Assembly (NCBI GenBank): GCA_963726665.1
Contig: CAVSDW010000019.1
Location: 124,001-188,000 of the forward strand
From: RPQJ01 sp963726665
GTDB lineage: Bacteria > Pseudomonadota > Gammaproteobacteria > Steroidobacterales > Steroidobacteraceae
Direction of reading: 5' to 3'
DNA length: 64,000 bases
A program made the position numbers and the translations under genes. The notes under the pieces were generated by a model. It had not been told where the DNA came from. It worked only from the letters and a program-made list of their open reading frames with translations, and did not search any database. Of the stretch, positions 9,622 through 18,455 are shown piece after piece. The first letter of the stretch is position 1, and every line of letters begins with the position of its first letter.

Positions 9622-10527
9622 CTACTGGATGTGCTCGAGAATGCCGTCGAGTTCGTCGAGAGTGTTGTAGCTGATGACCAGCTTTCCGCGGCCCTTGGCC
9701 GTGTGCTGCAGTTGCACCTTCGCGCCGAGCTTGCCCGCGAGATCGCGCTCGAGGCGGTCGACGTTAGGGTCCTTGCGCGGCGGCTCGGGCTCCGGCTCCC
9801 CGCCCTTGCGGTCGAGCATGCGGCGGACCAGCGCCTCGGTCTCGCGCACCGATAATCCCTTGCGGGCGACGAGCGCGGCGACCTCGATCTGCTGCCGCGG
9901 GGCAGCCAGTCCAAGCAGCGCGCGGGCATGCCCCATCTCGAGCTGGCGCTGCTCCACCAGGGACTTCACCTCGTCGGCGAGTTCCAGCAGGCGCAGCAGG
10001 TTGCTCACGGCCGCCCGCGAGCGGCCGACGGCGTCCGCCGCGGTCTGGTGCGTCATCTCGAATTCGCGGATCAGGCGATCGAGCGCGCGGGCCTCCTCGA
10101 GCGGGTTCAGGTTCTCGCGCTGGATGTTCTCGATGAGAGACATCGCGACCGCAGCCTCGTCCGGCACGTTGCGGATGACGGCGGCAATGTGGTGCAGGCC
10201 CGCCATCTGCGCGGCGCGCCAGCGACGCTCGCCGGCGATGATCTCGTAGCGCTGTTCCTCGCCGGGCCGCTGCGCGGCCACCGGCCGCACGACGATCGGC
10301 TGGACCACGCCTTGCGCGCGGATCGAGTCGGCGAGTTCCTGCAGGCTCTCGGGCCGCATGTCCAGCCGGGGCTGGTAACGACCGCGCTGCAGCAGGTCCA
10401 CCGGGATGTGCGCCAGCTCCTCGCCGGCGGGCGGCCTGGGCGCGGACGACTCCTGGTCCGGGGACGTGGTCGGTTTGCCGAGCAGGGCCTCGAGGCCCCT
10501 GCCGAGCGAGGGTCGCTTGCTTGCCAT
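9622..10527 (-). CDS. parB: Chromosome partitioning protein ParB (CTPase, parS-binding)
   Basis: ParB loads at parS sites, spreads as a CTP-dependent clamp and works with ParA to segregate the origin. The 301-residue protein has an N-terminal ParA-contact segment (RGLEALLGK, residues 10-18), the CTP-binding motif GERRWRA at 99-105 and the box ENIQRE at 133-138. A helix-turn-helix follows around residues 160-185 (HQTAADAVGRSRAAVSNLLR), then a C-terminal dimerisation domain. Normally parB directly follows parA; here 2.6 kb containing other genes separates them. Two parS-like palindromes lie in recF. Confidence 0.96.
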   Translation of the reverse strand: MASKRPSLGRGLEALLGKPTTSPDQESSAPRPPAGEELAHIPVDLLQRGRYQPRLDMRPESLQELADSIRAQGVVQPIVVRPVAAQRPGEEQRYEIIAGERRWRAAQMAGLHHIAAVIRNVPDEAAVAMSLIENIQRENLNPLEEARALDRLIREFEMTHQTAADAVGRSRAAVSNLLRLLELADEVKSLVEQRQLEMGHARALLGLAAPRQQIEVAALVARKGLSVRETEALVRRMLDRKGGEPEPEPPRKDPNVDRLERDLAGKLGAKVQLQHTAKGRGKLVISYNTLDELDGILEHIQ

Positions 10528-10582
10528 AGTTGGGGAAGTTTAGCGGATCGACCCGCGGCACTTGCTGCCAGTTGGGCGCGGA

Positions 10583-11517
10583 TCAGGCGGGGCGCCAGTT
10601 TGCCGCGGTGGCCGCCGTCCCCAGGGTCCCGACCAGCGCCGGGCGGGGTTCGCCCTCGAGCCACAGCCCGAACTCGTGGCCGCCCGGTGCGGCCGCGGGC
10701 CGGTGGCGCATGGTGACGTCGCGGCCGAAGAACACGGGGCCCTTGATCCAGAGATCGAGAGCCAGCGGGGGCGGCCCGGGCTCGGGCAGGCGGGCGAGGC
10801 ACTGGCCGAGGACGCGCTGCGGGTGCGGAAAGGCCGCGGGAAATCCCATGCGGCGCGCGTATCCGCTCCACTGGTGCAGGCCGTTGTAGTCGCCGGTGAG
10901 GCCGCCGAATCCCCATCGATGCCCGTCGCCGACATTCCAGTGTCGATATCGCGTGCCGCGCCACGCCGTCTCTCTCCCTGCGACGATCGCGGGCGCGGTG
11001 GCCGGCCCCGAGTTCCTGGCCGCTGCCGCTTCGCTCGCCGTGGCGACCGCGGTAGTAGAAGGTCGACGACGCTTTCCCAGCGACGCGCGCCTTTGGCGGC
11101 AAGCGTCATGTGCATGTCGATCTCCACGCCTTTGGCCAGCACCCTCCAGCCCGACGGCCGGAGATCGAGCACGATATCGTCGTCCGCTCGAGCGGGCCGT
11201 GCAGCCGAGGCGGTTTCGTACCTGCAGCGCGTTCCAGATCGGCAGCGGCCAGGCCGGGCAGGTGAGCATCGCCATGATGAGGCGGAAGCCCGTCACCTGC
11301 GGATAGAGCAGGCCAAGCGAGTGGGCCGGCGTCGCCTCGCAGCCCGCACAGCGCGCGCAACAATTCGGCAGCGTCGCCTCGATGCGGTAGCCGTTCCATG
11401 CAGCTGCAGATCCGGGCAACCCCGCTCCGAATGCCAGCCGCGAGACGGCCGGAATGCCTGCAGCATGTACGCCGGTGCGGACGGCGGGCGGGCGTAGATC
11501 TTGCGACGTGCGCTCAT
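10583..11517 (-). pseudogene. MaoC/hotdog-like acyl dehydratase remnant with at least four frame shifts
   Basis: Reading the minus strand from the ATG at 11517, pieces of one protein appear in alternating frames. The N-terminus is KIYARPPSAPAYMLQAF, then comes LGLLYPQVTGFRLIMAMLT and LQVRNRL, then DLRPSGWRVLAKGVEIDM, then STFYYRGRHGE. Last is a C-terminal MaoC-like half with GGLTGDYNGLHQWSGYARRM, where GDYN..H is the hydratase-type motif, ending at 10583. Restoring one frame needs at least four one-base changes, some of each sign. It lies in the segment inserted between parB and parA. More shifts than in any other gene here suggest real decay, though sequence errors cannot be excluded. Function would have been acyl-CoA hydration or binding. 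Confidence 0.65.
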
Positions 11518-11561
11518 CGAGCTTGTACCGAGATCAGTGGTGCATCGAACTCAGTCGAACA

Positions 11562-12233
11562 TCAGACCCATTTTTCGTCGCGCCACGACAGTCGCATGGT
11601 CGGACCCTTGTCGACCCCGAGAGCACGCCACGCAGCCGCGCCCAGTGTTTCGATCGCGGCCTCCGGCGGCGTGCCTTCCCGGCCTGACATGCGGCCGCGC
11701 GCGTATTCCTGCGCCGGCCCGAGCAGTTGCGCGATGAAGATATCCACGAGCGAGGCGCGCAGGCTTCCTGCCGCTACGTGAGGTGCCATCCAGGCCGCGA
11801 TCGCGCGGCCGAAATCGCGATTGAGGTCTGCGATCTCAGGCGCACGCGCGGTGACGACCTCCGTGTGCCTCGCCTGCTGCAGGAACCGCGCCCGCTGCGG
11901 GTTGCGCTCGACCCACCGGATGTGCGCCGCGACGATTGCCACGATGCCCTCTTTGGCCCCTGTCGCGGGACCGATGTCCCGGGTCACCGCCGCCTGGTAG
12001 TCGGACAGCGTCTCGAGATAGAGCGCCGCGGCAACGGCCGACTTGCCGTCGAACAGGTGATAGATGCTGCCGACGCTGGCGCCCGAGGCAGCGCAGATGT
12101 CCTCGATGGCCGTGCCCTCGATGCCTTGCTCGGCGAAGCAGGCGAGGGCCGCCTCGAGCACCTGCTGTCGGCGCACGACCGAGCGATAACTGGCGGCGGG
12201 CGGTGGCTTGCTGAACCATTCAGGATCTCGCAA
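11562..12233 (-). CDS. TetR/AcrR-family transcriptional regulator
   Basis: The 223-residue protein has an N-terminal helix-turn-helix of the TetR type (RRQQVLEAALACFAEQGIEG, then TAIEDICAASGASVGSIYHL around residues 41-60). A helical ligand-binding domain follows. The start is a TTG at 12233 with a weak ribosome site; a later start is possible because the first 18 residues are outside the conserved domain. It sits next to the decayed MaoC-like gene, which it may once have controlled, and is divergent from vapBC. Upstream heptamer repeats at 12252-12271 could be its operator. The ligand is unknown. Confidence 0.88.
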   Translation of the reverse strand: MRDPEWFSKPPPAASYRSVVRRQQVLEAALACFAEQGIEGTAIEDICAASGASVGSIYHLFDGKSAVAAALYLETLSDYQAAVTRDIGPATGAKEGIVAIVAAHIRWVERNPQRARFLQQARHTEVVTARAPEIADLNRDFGRAIAAWMAPHVAAGSLRASLVDIFIAQLLGPAQEYARGRMSGREGTPPEAAIETLGAAAWRALGVDKGPTMRLSWRDEKWV

Positions 12234-12251
12234 CCTAGCGTTCGAATAACA

Positions 12252-12271
12252 TTCTAGTATCGTTTTCTAGT
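12252..12271. promoter_or_regulatory. Direct heptamer repeats upstream of the TetR gene
   Basis: TTCTAGT occurs twice, at 12252-12258 and 12265-12271, with a 13-bp period (ACTAGAA on the minus strand), 19 bp upstream of the TetR start in an AT-rich spacer shared with vapBC. It is a plausible protein-binding site; the binding protein is unproven. Confidence 0.4.
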
Positions 12272-12375
12272 TTAGCAAGTAGTTGTTCTCCAAAGCTTGT
12301 TCAGCAGCAGTCTGCTCATTCCGATGACAGATCCAGGTCGAATCGTCATGGCACAACGCACAGCTTGGCACGTGT

Positions 12376-12399
12376 CATCTGATGCGTTAGCATCAGATG
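12376..12399. promoter_or_regulatory. Palindromic operator of the vapBC operon
   Basis: CATCTGATGC (12376-12385) and GCATCAGATG (12390-12399) form a perfect 10-bp inverted repeat with a 4-bp spacer, ending 8 bp before the vapB ATG. Toxin-antitoxin operons of this type are repressed by the VapBC complex bound to such palindromes, so autoregulation is likely. Its position just before the ATG also means the transcript would fold over the ribosome site. Confidence 0.7.
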
Positions 12400-12407
12400 C
12401 ATCACGT

Positions 12408-12650
12408 ATGCGTACTACTCTCGACATCGAAGACGACGTCCTCGCCGCTGCCAAGGAATTGGCACGTAGACAGGGCCGCACGGCTGGCGAGGTCATTTCG
12501 TCGCTGGCTCGCAAGGCCCTGACTGGCCATGCCCCGGCAGGGGGCGTCAGGGAGCCTCGCGCGACCTACGGGTTCATGCCATTCGCGGCCGACGGCAGGA
12601 TCGTCACCAACGAGGTCATTGACGAGCTGCGCGACGGCGAAGGCGTCTGA
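12408..12650 (+). CDS. vapB: VapB-type antitoxin
   Basis: The 80-residue protein begins MRTTLDIEDDVLAAAKELAR, a ribbon-helix-helix DNA-binding motif typical of VapB antitoxins, followed by QGRTAGEVISSLARKAL. The acidic C-terminus (NEVIDELRDGEGV) would wrap the toxin. I chose the ATG at 12408 because the conserved strand begins there; earlier in-frame starts would run through the operator palindrome. The stop overlaps the vapC start by one base (TGATG), so the two are translationally coupled. Confidence 0.85.
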   Translation: MRTTLDIEDDVLAAAKELARRQGRTAGEVISSLARKALTGHAPAGGVREPRATYGFMPFAADGRIVTNEVIDELRDGEGV

Positions 12651-13082
12651 TGCGCGGGCTGCTCGATGTCAACGTGCTCATCGCATTGCTCGATGAGGCG
12701 CACGTCCATCATCGGTTGGCGATGGACTGGCTGGGCACGAACATCCGTCCACGGCTGGGCTTCGTGCCCGCTAACGCAGATCGGTGGCGTGCGCATCATG
12801 TCGCAGCCGGCCTATCCGAACCCTCAGCCGACTGCACTCGTCGCTGAGCGGCTGCGCATGGCCGCTCGGGACCGCCATCACGAATTCTGGGGCGCCGACG
12901 TGGACCTGCTTGCCGAGCGATCGTTCGCGTGGGAGGGCATTCTCGGTTCGCGATTCGTGACCGACGCCTACCTGCTCGCTCTGGCGGTCGCGCATCAAGG
13001 AAGATTCGTCACATTCGACAGGCGCGCGCCGATTGCGGCGGTGTCGGGTGCGGAGGACAGGCACCTGCTCGTCATCGAGTAA
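12650..13082 (+). pseudogene. vapC: VapC-type PIN-domain toxin, frame broken once
   Basis: VapC toxins are Mg2+-dependent RNases. The first frame gives MRGLLDVNVLIALLDEAHVH with the first catalytic Asp (D6) and stops at 12847. From about 12755 the family continues in another frame: HGWASCPLTQIGGVRIMSQP, then GSRFVTDAYLLALA and LVTFDRR-like residues (VTFDRRA) holding the later acidic residues. Removing one base in the short C run near 12752 (CGTCCACGG) gives a complete 143-residue VapC. As written the toxin is inactive while its antitoxin is intact, a common fate of chromosomal pairs, but a sequencing error would look the same. Confidence 0.8.
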
Positions 13083-13122
13083 ACCGATGCGTCCGAGCGC
13101 CTGATCGACGGTTGCGGCAGCG

Positions 13123-13947
13123 CTATTGGGTCGCGTCGGCGGACACGCCGCTCCCGGCCTGCTCCGACGCTGCGAGCGCGGCCTCCTCGTCGCGCCGGAT
13201 CAGCTCGCCGGCCAGCGCGAGGTAGGCGAGCGCCCCCCGCGAATCCTTGTCGTGGTACATGGCGGCCTTGCCGAAGCTCGGCGCTTCCGCGAGCCGCACG
13301 TTGCGCGGGATGACGGTGCGGAAGACCTTGTCGCCGAAATGCATGATGAGCTGCGCGGAGACCTCGTTCGAGAGGTTGTTCCGCGGGTCGAACATCGTGC
13401 GCAGGATGCCTTCGAGCCGGAGATCCGGGTTCACGCTGGCGCGGATCTGATCGACCGTGCCCATCAGCGCCGAGAGCCCCTCGAGCGCGTAATACTCGCA
13501 CTGCATCGGCACGAGCACGGTGTCGGCGGCGACGAGCGCGTTCAGTGTCAGCAGGTTCAGCGCGGGCGGGCAGTCGATGATGATCACGTCGTAGAGGCCG
13601 CGCACGGGACGCAGCGCATTCCTGAGCCGGACCTCGCGCCCGATCTTGCTCATGAGCTGCACTTCGGCCGCGACCAGGTCCTGGTTTCCAGGGACGACGG
13701 CGAATCCGCCCGGCTCGACCGGAAGCAGCGCCGCCGCGAGTTCGCAGTCGCCGAGCAGCACGTCTGTCATCGAGTAGCGGAGGCTGCCCTTGTCCACGCC
13801 GCAGCCCATGGTGGCATTGCCCTGCGGGTCGCTGTCGACCAGCAAGACCTTGCGCTTCGTCGCGGCCAGCGACGCGGCAAGGTTGACGGCGGTGGTCGTC
13901 TTTCCGACGCCGCCCTTCTGGTTGGCCACTGCGATGACGCGCTTCAT
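13123..13947 (-). CDS. parA: Chromosome partitioning ATPase ParA (Soj-like)
   Basis: ParA binds DNA non-specifically as an ATP dimer and is driven by ParB to move the origin. The 274-residue protein opens MKRVIAVANQ with the deviant Walker A motif KGGVGKTT at residues 11-18 and the Walker B-like VIIIDCPPALNLLT. The ATG at 13947 lies 19 bp after the rsmG stop, in the usual mnmG-rsmG-parA-parB order. Its partner parB begins 2.6 kb downstream beyond inserted genes, so the two may not be cotranscribed. Confidence 0.96.
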   Translation of the reverse strand: MKRVIAVANQKGGVGKTTTAVNLAASLAATKRKVLLVDSDPQGNATMGCGVDKGSLRYSMTDVLLGDCELAAALLPVEPGGFAVVPGNQDLVAAEVQLMSKIGREVRLRNALRPVRGLYDVIIIDCPPALNLLTLNALVAADTVLVPMQCEYYALEGLSALMGTVDQIRASVNPDLRLEGILRTMFDPRNNLSNEVSAQLIMHFGDKVFRTVIPRNVRLAEAPSFGKAAMYHDKDSRGALAYLALAGELIRRDEEAALAASEQAGSGVSADATQ

Positions 13948-13966
13948 GGGACGAGGATAGCCGCGA

Positions 13967-14596
13967 TCAGGCGGTCTTGTCGTGCGAACGGCAGAGTTCC
14001 ACCACGTGGCGCTCTTCTGCGAGCCCAGGCACCACGAGCTTGTGGACGGCCATCACCTTCCAGCCGCTCAGCTTCTTCGCCAGTTCGTCTTCGGGGAAAC
14101 GGCCTTTCATCGCGAGCAGGCGCCCGCCGCCGGCGACCAGCGCCCCGGCGTTGTGAACGAGGTCGGCAACCGGGCCGACGGCGCGTGCCAGCACCGTGTC
14201 GTAACGGACCGTCGGCTTCCAGGACTCGGCGCGCGACTGCACGACCTCGACGTTCGCGAGGCCGAGCGCGTCGCGTACATGCTCGAGGAACCGGCACTTC
14301 TTGCCGGTGGACTCGATCAGCGCGAAGTGTGTTTCAGGCATCACGATTGCGAGCGGAATGCCAGGGAATCCGGCGCCGCTGCCCACGTCGGCGACACGCG
14401 CGCCGCGGATGTACGGCAGCACGCTCAGGCTGTCGAGGACGTGCTTGGTGACCTGCTGGTCGCGGTCGCGGATGGCGGTGAGGTTCATGCGTTCACCCCA
14501 CTCGTCCATGAGGTCGAGGTGCCGGACGAGCTTTCCGACCTGCTCGGGCGACAGCTCGATGCCGAGCTCGCGGGCGCCGTCGGAAATAGGGGACAT
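13967..14596 (-). CDS. rsmG: 16S rRNA (guanine-527-N7) methyltransferase
   Basis: RsmG methylates G527 of 16S rRNA using S-adenosylmethionine. From the ATG at 14596 the product has 209 residues, the family length. The SAM-binding motif is VADVGSGAGFPGIPLAI near residue 70, after the conserved WGERMNLTAIRD. The chosen ATG lies inside a GGGGACATTCCC repeat, so the first residues (MSPISDG) are encoded by that repeat; an upstream start at 14698 would read into prpF. In related genomes mnmG precedes rsmG; here prpF does. Confidence 0.93.
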   Translation of the reverse strand: MSPISDGARELGIELSPEQVGKLVRHLDLMDEWGERMNLTAIRDRDQQVTKHVLDSLSVLPYIRGARVADVGSGAGFPGIPLAIVMPETHFALIESTGKKCRFLEHVRDALGLANVEVVQSRAESWKPTVRYDTVLARAVGPVADLVHNAGALVAGGGRLLAMKGRFPEDELAKKLSGWKVMAVHKLVVPGLAEERHVVELCRSHDKTA

Positions 14597-14602
14597 TCCC
14601 TC
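14582..14602. repeat. GGAAATAGGGGACATTCCC repeat at the rsmG start
   Basis: A single arm of the palindromic family seen in full at 15812-15872 (GGAAATAGGGGACATTCCC). It spans the likely rsmG start codon (14596-14594) and lies 11 bp from the prpF stop. Confidence 0.7.
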
Positions 14603-14613
14603 TGCTACCGCGC

Positions 14614-15804
14614 TCAAACGACGTCGCCGGGCACGCGCACCGAGCCTTCCATCAGCACCCGCGCGCTGCGGCTCATGAGGGCCTTGGTCACTTTCCACTC
14701 GCCTGCGACCTGGCTCGCTTCCGCGCCGACCCGAAGCGTGCCCGAAGGATGCCCGAAGCGCACCACGTTTCGAGCGCCGCCGCCCGCGGCGAGATTCACC
14801 AGCGTGCCGGGAATCGCGGCAGCCGTGCCGATGGCCACGGCTGCCGTGCCCATCATGGCGTGGTGCAGCTTGCCCATCGAGAGCGCTCGCACCAGGACGT
14901 CGATGTCGGCCGCCTCGACACGCTTGCCACTCGAGGAAACGTAACCGACCGGCCTCGCGACAAAGGCGACCTTCGGCGTGTGCTGGCGCCTCGCCGCCTC
15001 GTCGACGTGCTTTATGAGGCCCATTCGCACCGCACCGTGGGCGCGGATGGCCTCGAACATGGCGAGCGCCTTCGCATCACCGTTGATGGCCTCCTGCAGC
15101 TCGGTGCCCGTGTAGCCGATGGCGTCCGCGTTCACGAAGATGGTCGGGATGCCGGCATTGATCATCGTGGCCTTGAGTGTCCCGACTCCGGGAACCTCCA
15201 GATCGTCGACGAGATTGCCGGTGGGGAACATCGATCCGCCCGCGCCGTCTTCCTCGGCTGCCGGGTCGATGAATTCGAGCTGCACTTCGGCCGCCGGAAA
15301 GGTCACGCCATCGAGCTCGAAGTCGCCGGTTTCCTGCACGGCGCCGCCGGTGATGGGCACGTGCGCGACGATGGTCTTGGCGATGTTCGCCTGCCAGATG
15401 CGCACGACCGCAGTGCCGTCCTTGGGCACACGACTTGCATCGACCATCCCGTTCGCGATCGCAAACGGCCCCACTGCAGCAGAGAGGTTGCCGCAGTTGC
15501 CGCTCCAGTCGACGAATTCCTTGTCGATGGACACCTGGCCGAACAGGTAATCGACGTCGTGATCGCGCCGGCTGCTCTTCGACACGATGACCGTCTTGCT
15601 GGTGCTCGACGTCGCCCCGCCCATGCCGTCGATCTGCTTGCCGTACGGATCCGGGCTGCCGATGACGCGGAGCAGCAGCGCGTCACGCGCGGCACCCGCC
15701 GACTGTGCGGCCGCGGGCAGGTCCTGCAGGCGGAAGAACACGCCCTTGCTGGTGCCGCCACGCATGTAGGTGGCGGGAATCCTGATCTGCGGAACATGGG
15801 CCAT
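14614..15804 (-). CDS. prpF: 2-methylaconitate cis-trans isomerase
   Basis: PrpF isomerises the 2-methylaconitate made by AcnD so that aconitase can hydrate it; the pair replaces PrpD in the methylcitrate cycle. The 396-residue product starts MAHVPQIRIPATYMRGGTSK and has the expected GGTSKGVFF loop and two-domain diaminopimelate-epimerase-like fold (SGNCGNLSAAVGPFAI near residue 103). It is last in prpB-prpC-acnD-prpF. A 61-bp hairpin lies 8 bp upstream of its ATG, and no ribosome-binding site is visible between, so its translation may depend on other features. Confidence 0.95.
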   Translation of the reverse strand: MAHVPQIRIPATYMRGGTSKGVFFRLQDLPAAAQSAGAARDALLLRVIGSPDPYGKQIDGMGGATSSTSKTVIVSKSSRRDHDVDYLFGQVSIDKEFVDWSGNCGNLSAAVGPFAIANGMVDASRVPKDGTAVVRIWQANIAKTIVAHVPITGGAVQETGDFELDGVTFPAAEVQLEFIDPAAEEDGAGGSMFPTGNLVDDLEVPGVGTLKATMINAGIPTIFVNADAIGYTGTELQEAINGDAKALAMFEAIRAHGAVRMGLIKHVDEAARRQHTPKVAFVARPVGYVSSSGKRVEAADIDVLVRALSMGKLHHAMMGTAAVAIGTAAAIPGTLVNLAAGGGARNVVRFGHPSGTLRVGAEASQVAGEWKVTKALMSRSARVLMEGSVRVPGDVV

Positions 15805-15811
15805 GAATATC

Positions 15812-15872
15812 GGAAAATAGGGGACATTCCCCTATTTCCGGCGAGGAAATAGGGGAATGTCCCCTATTTTCC
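15812..15872. repeat. Long perfect inverted repeat (REP-like) between acnD and prpF
   Basis: Two perfect 28-bp arms, 15812-15839 and 15845-15872, are separated by 5 bp; each arm contains a GGGGACATTCCCC or GGGGAATGTCCCC palindrome flanked by GGAAA and TTTCC. It starts at the 3' end of acnD and ends 8 bp from the prpF ATG. RNA from it would form a very stable hairpin that could stop or stabilise the upstream message. Confidence 0.9.
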
Positions 15873-18450
15873 TCGAGGAAGTCCCTGGCGAAACGCTGCA
15901 GCACACCGCCGGCCTCGTAGATTGAAACCTCCTCGGCGGTGTCGAGGCGGCAGCTCACCGGCACTTCCACCCGGTCGCCGTTCCTGCGCGTGATCACCAG
16001 CGTGAGCGTCGCCCTCGGCCTGCGCTCGCCGGTGACGTCGAAGGTCTCGGTGCCATCGATGTTCAACGTCTTGCGGTTGACGCCCGGCATGAACTCCAGC
16101 GGCAGCACGCCCATGCCCACGAGGTTGGTGCGGTGGATGCGTTCGAAGCCCTCGGCGACGATCGCCTCGACGCCGGCGAGTCGCACGCCCTTGGCAGCCC
16201 AGTCGCGCGACGAGCCCTGGCCGTAGTCGGCGCCGGCAATGATGATCAGCGGCTGCTTGCGCTCCATGTAGGTCTCGATCGCTTCCCACATGCGCGTGAC
16301 CTTGCCTTCCGGCTCGATGCGTGCGAGCGATCCCTTCCTGACCACGCCATCGACCACCGCCATCTCGTTCACCAGCGTCGGGTTGGCGAAGGTGGCGCGT
16401 TGTGCGGTCAGGTGATCGCCACGGTGCGTCGCGTACGAATTGAAGTCCTCTTCCGGCAGGCCCATCTTCGCGAGATATGCGCCCGCGGCGCTGTCCAGCA
16501 GGATCGCATTCGAGGGCGAGAGGTGATCGGTCGTGATGTTGTCCGGCAGCACGGCGAGCGGACGCATGCCCGTGAGCGTGCGCTCGCCGGCCAGCGCACC
16601 TTCCCAGTACGGCGGCCGGCGGATGTAGGTGCTCTGCGGGCGCCAGTCGTACAGCGGGCTCACTTTCTCGCCGGACGCCACGCTGACCCTGAACATCGGG
16701 TCGTAGACCCTGCGGAACTGCTCGGGCTTCACGCTCGAAGCGACGATGGCGTCGATCTCCGCGTCGCTCGGCCAGATGTCGCGCGAGTCTCACCGGCTTT
16801 CCTGCGGCATCGATGCCCAGCACGTCCTTCTCGATGTCGAAGCGGACCGTGCCCGCGATCGCGTAGGCGACCACGAGCGGCGGCGAGGCGAGGAAGGCCT
16901 GCTTCGCGTACGGATGGATGCGGCCGTCGAAGTTGCGGTTGCCCGACAGCACCGCCGTGGCGTACAGGTCGCGATCGATGATTTCCTTCTGGATCGCCGG
17001 ATCCAGTGCGCCGCTCATGCCGTTGCAGGTGGTGCAGGCAAACGCGACGATGCCGAAGCCGAGCTTCTCGAGTTCCGGCAGCAGCTTCGCTTCCTCGAGG
17101 TAGAGCTGCACGGCCCTGGATCCCGGCGCCAGCGAGGACTTCACCCAGGGCTTGCGAGTGAGGCCGCGAGCGTTGGCATTGCGCGCCAGCAGTCCCGCGG
17201 CGATCACGTTGCGCGGGTTGCTGGTGTTGGTGCAGCTGGTGATCGCGGCGATGATCACCGCGCCGTCCGGCATCCGGCCCGGCACGTCGTCCCACTTCCC
17301 GGCGATGCCGCGGGCAGCAAGATCGGAGGTCGGCAGGCGCTTGTGCGGATTCGAAGGGCCCGCCATGTTGCGGACCACAGTCGAGAGGTCGAACTCGAGC
17401 ACCCGCTCGTACTCGGCGGTCTCGAGCGAATCCGCCCAGAGACCCGGCTTGCTTCGCATAGGTCTCGACCAGCCTGACCCGCTCGTCCTCGCGGCCTGTC
17501 AGCTTGAGGTAGGCGATCGTCTGCTGGTCGATGAAGAACATCGCGGCGGTGGCGCCGTATTCCGGAGCCATGTTGGAGATCGTCGCGCGATCGCCGAGCG
17601 TGAGCGCCGAGGCGCCCTCACCGTGGAACTCGAGCCACGCGCCAACCACTTTCTCCTTGCGCAGGAATTCCGTGAGCGCGAGCACGACGTCGGTCGCGGT
17701 GATGCCCGGTGCGGGCCTGCCCGACAGTTTCACGCCGATGATGTCCGGCAGGCGCATCCAGGAAGCGCGTCCGAGCATGACGTTCTCGGCCTCGAGCCCG
17801 CCGACGCCGATCGCGATCACGCCGAGCGCATCCACGTGCGGAGTGTGGCTGTCGGTGCCGACCAGGGTGTCGGGGAAAGCCACGCCGTCCTGCGAGTGGA
17901 TCACCGGGGACATCCGCTCCAGGTTGATCTGGTGCATGATTCCGTTGCCCGGCGGAATCACGTCGACGTTCCTGAACGCCTTCTTCGTCCAGTCGATGAA
18001 GTGGAAGCGGTCCTCGTTGCGGCGATCCTCCACCGCGCGATTCTTCGCGAACGCGTCCTTGTCGAATCCTCCGTACTCCACCGCGAGCGAGTGGTCCACG
18101 ATCAACTGCACCGGTACGACGGGATTGACCTTTGCAGGGTCGCCGCCCTGCTCGGCGATCGCGTCGCGGAGTCCGGCGAGGTCGACCAGCGCGGTCTGGC
18201 CGAGGATGTCGTGACACACGACCCGAGCCGGGAACCACGGGAAATCGAGGTCGCGCCGGCGCTCGATCAGCTGCCGCAGCGAGTCGTTCAGCGTGGCCGG
18301 GTCGCAACGGCGAACGAGGTTCTCGGCCAGTACGCGCGAGGTGTAGGGCAGCCGGTCGTACGCGCCGGGCTGCAGCGCGTCCACCGCGGCACGCGCGTCG
18401 AAGTAATCGAGGGCCGTGCCCGGGAGGGACCTGCGGTGCGCCTTGTTCAT
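15864..18450 (-). CDS. acnD: Fe-S-dependent 2-methylcitrate dehydratase AcnD, frame interrupted twice
   Basis: AcnD dehydrates 2-methylcitrate to 2-methylaconitate. From the ATG at 18450 the frame reads MNKAHRRSLPGTALDYFDAR and runs through DSHTPHVDALG. Near 17460 it shifts; the next part has the [4Fe-4S] cysteine motifs SCTNTSNP and CTTCNG. A second shift near 16786 leads into DIWPSDAEI and the swivel domain to RFARDFLEE. Each shift is explained by one extra base (GGG for GG near 17460; one extra G or C near 16786). The whole would be about 860 residues, as expected. The third frame has no stop at the gene end: it reads through the inverted repeat to 15683 inside prpF. All domains are present, so sequencing error is a strong alternative to decay. 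Confidence 0.88.
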
Positions 18451-18455
18451 GAACC

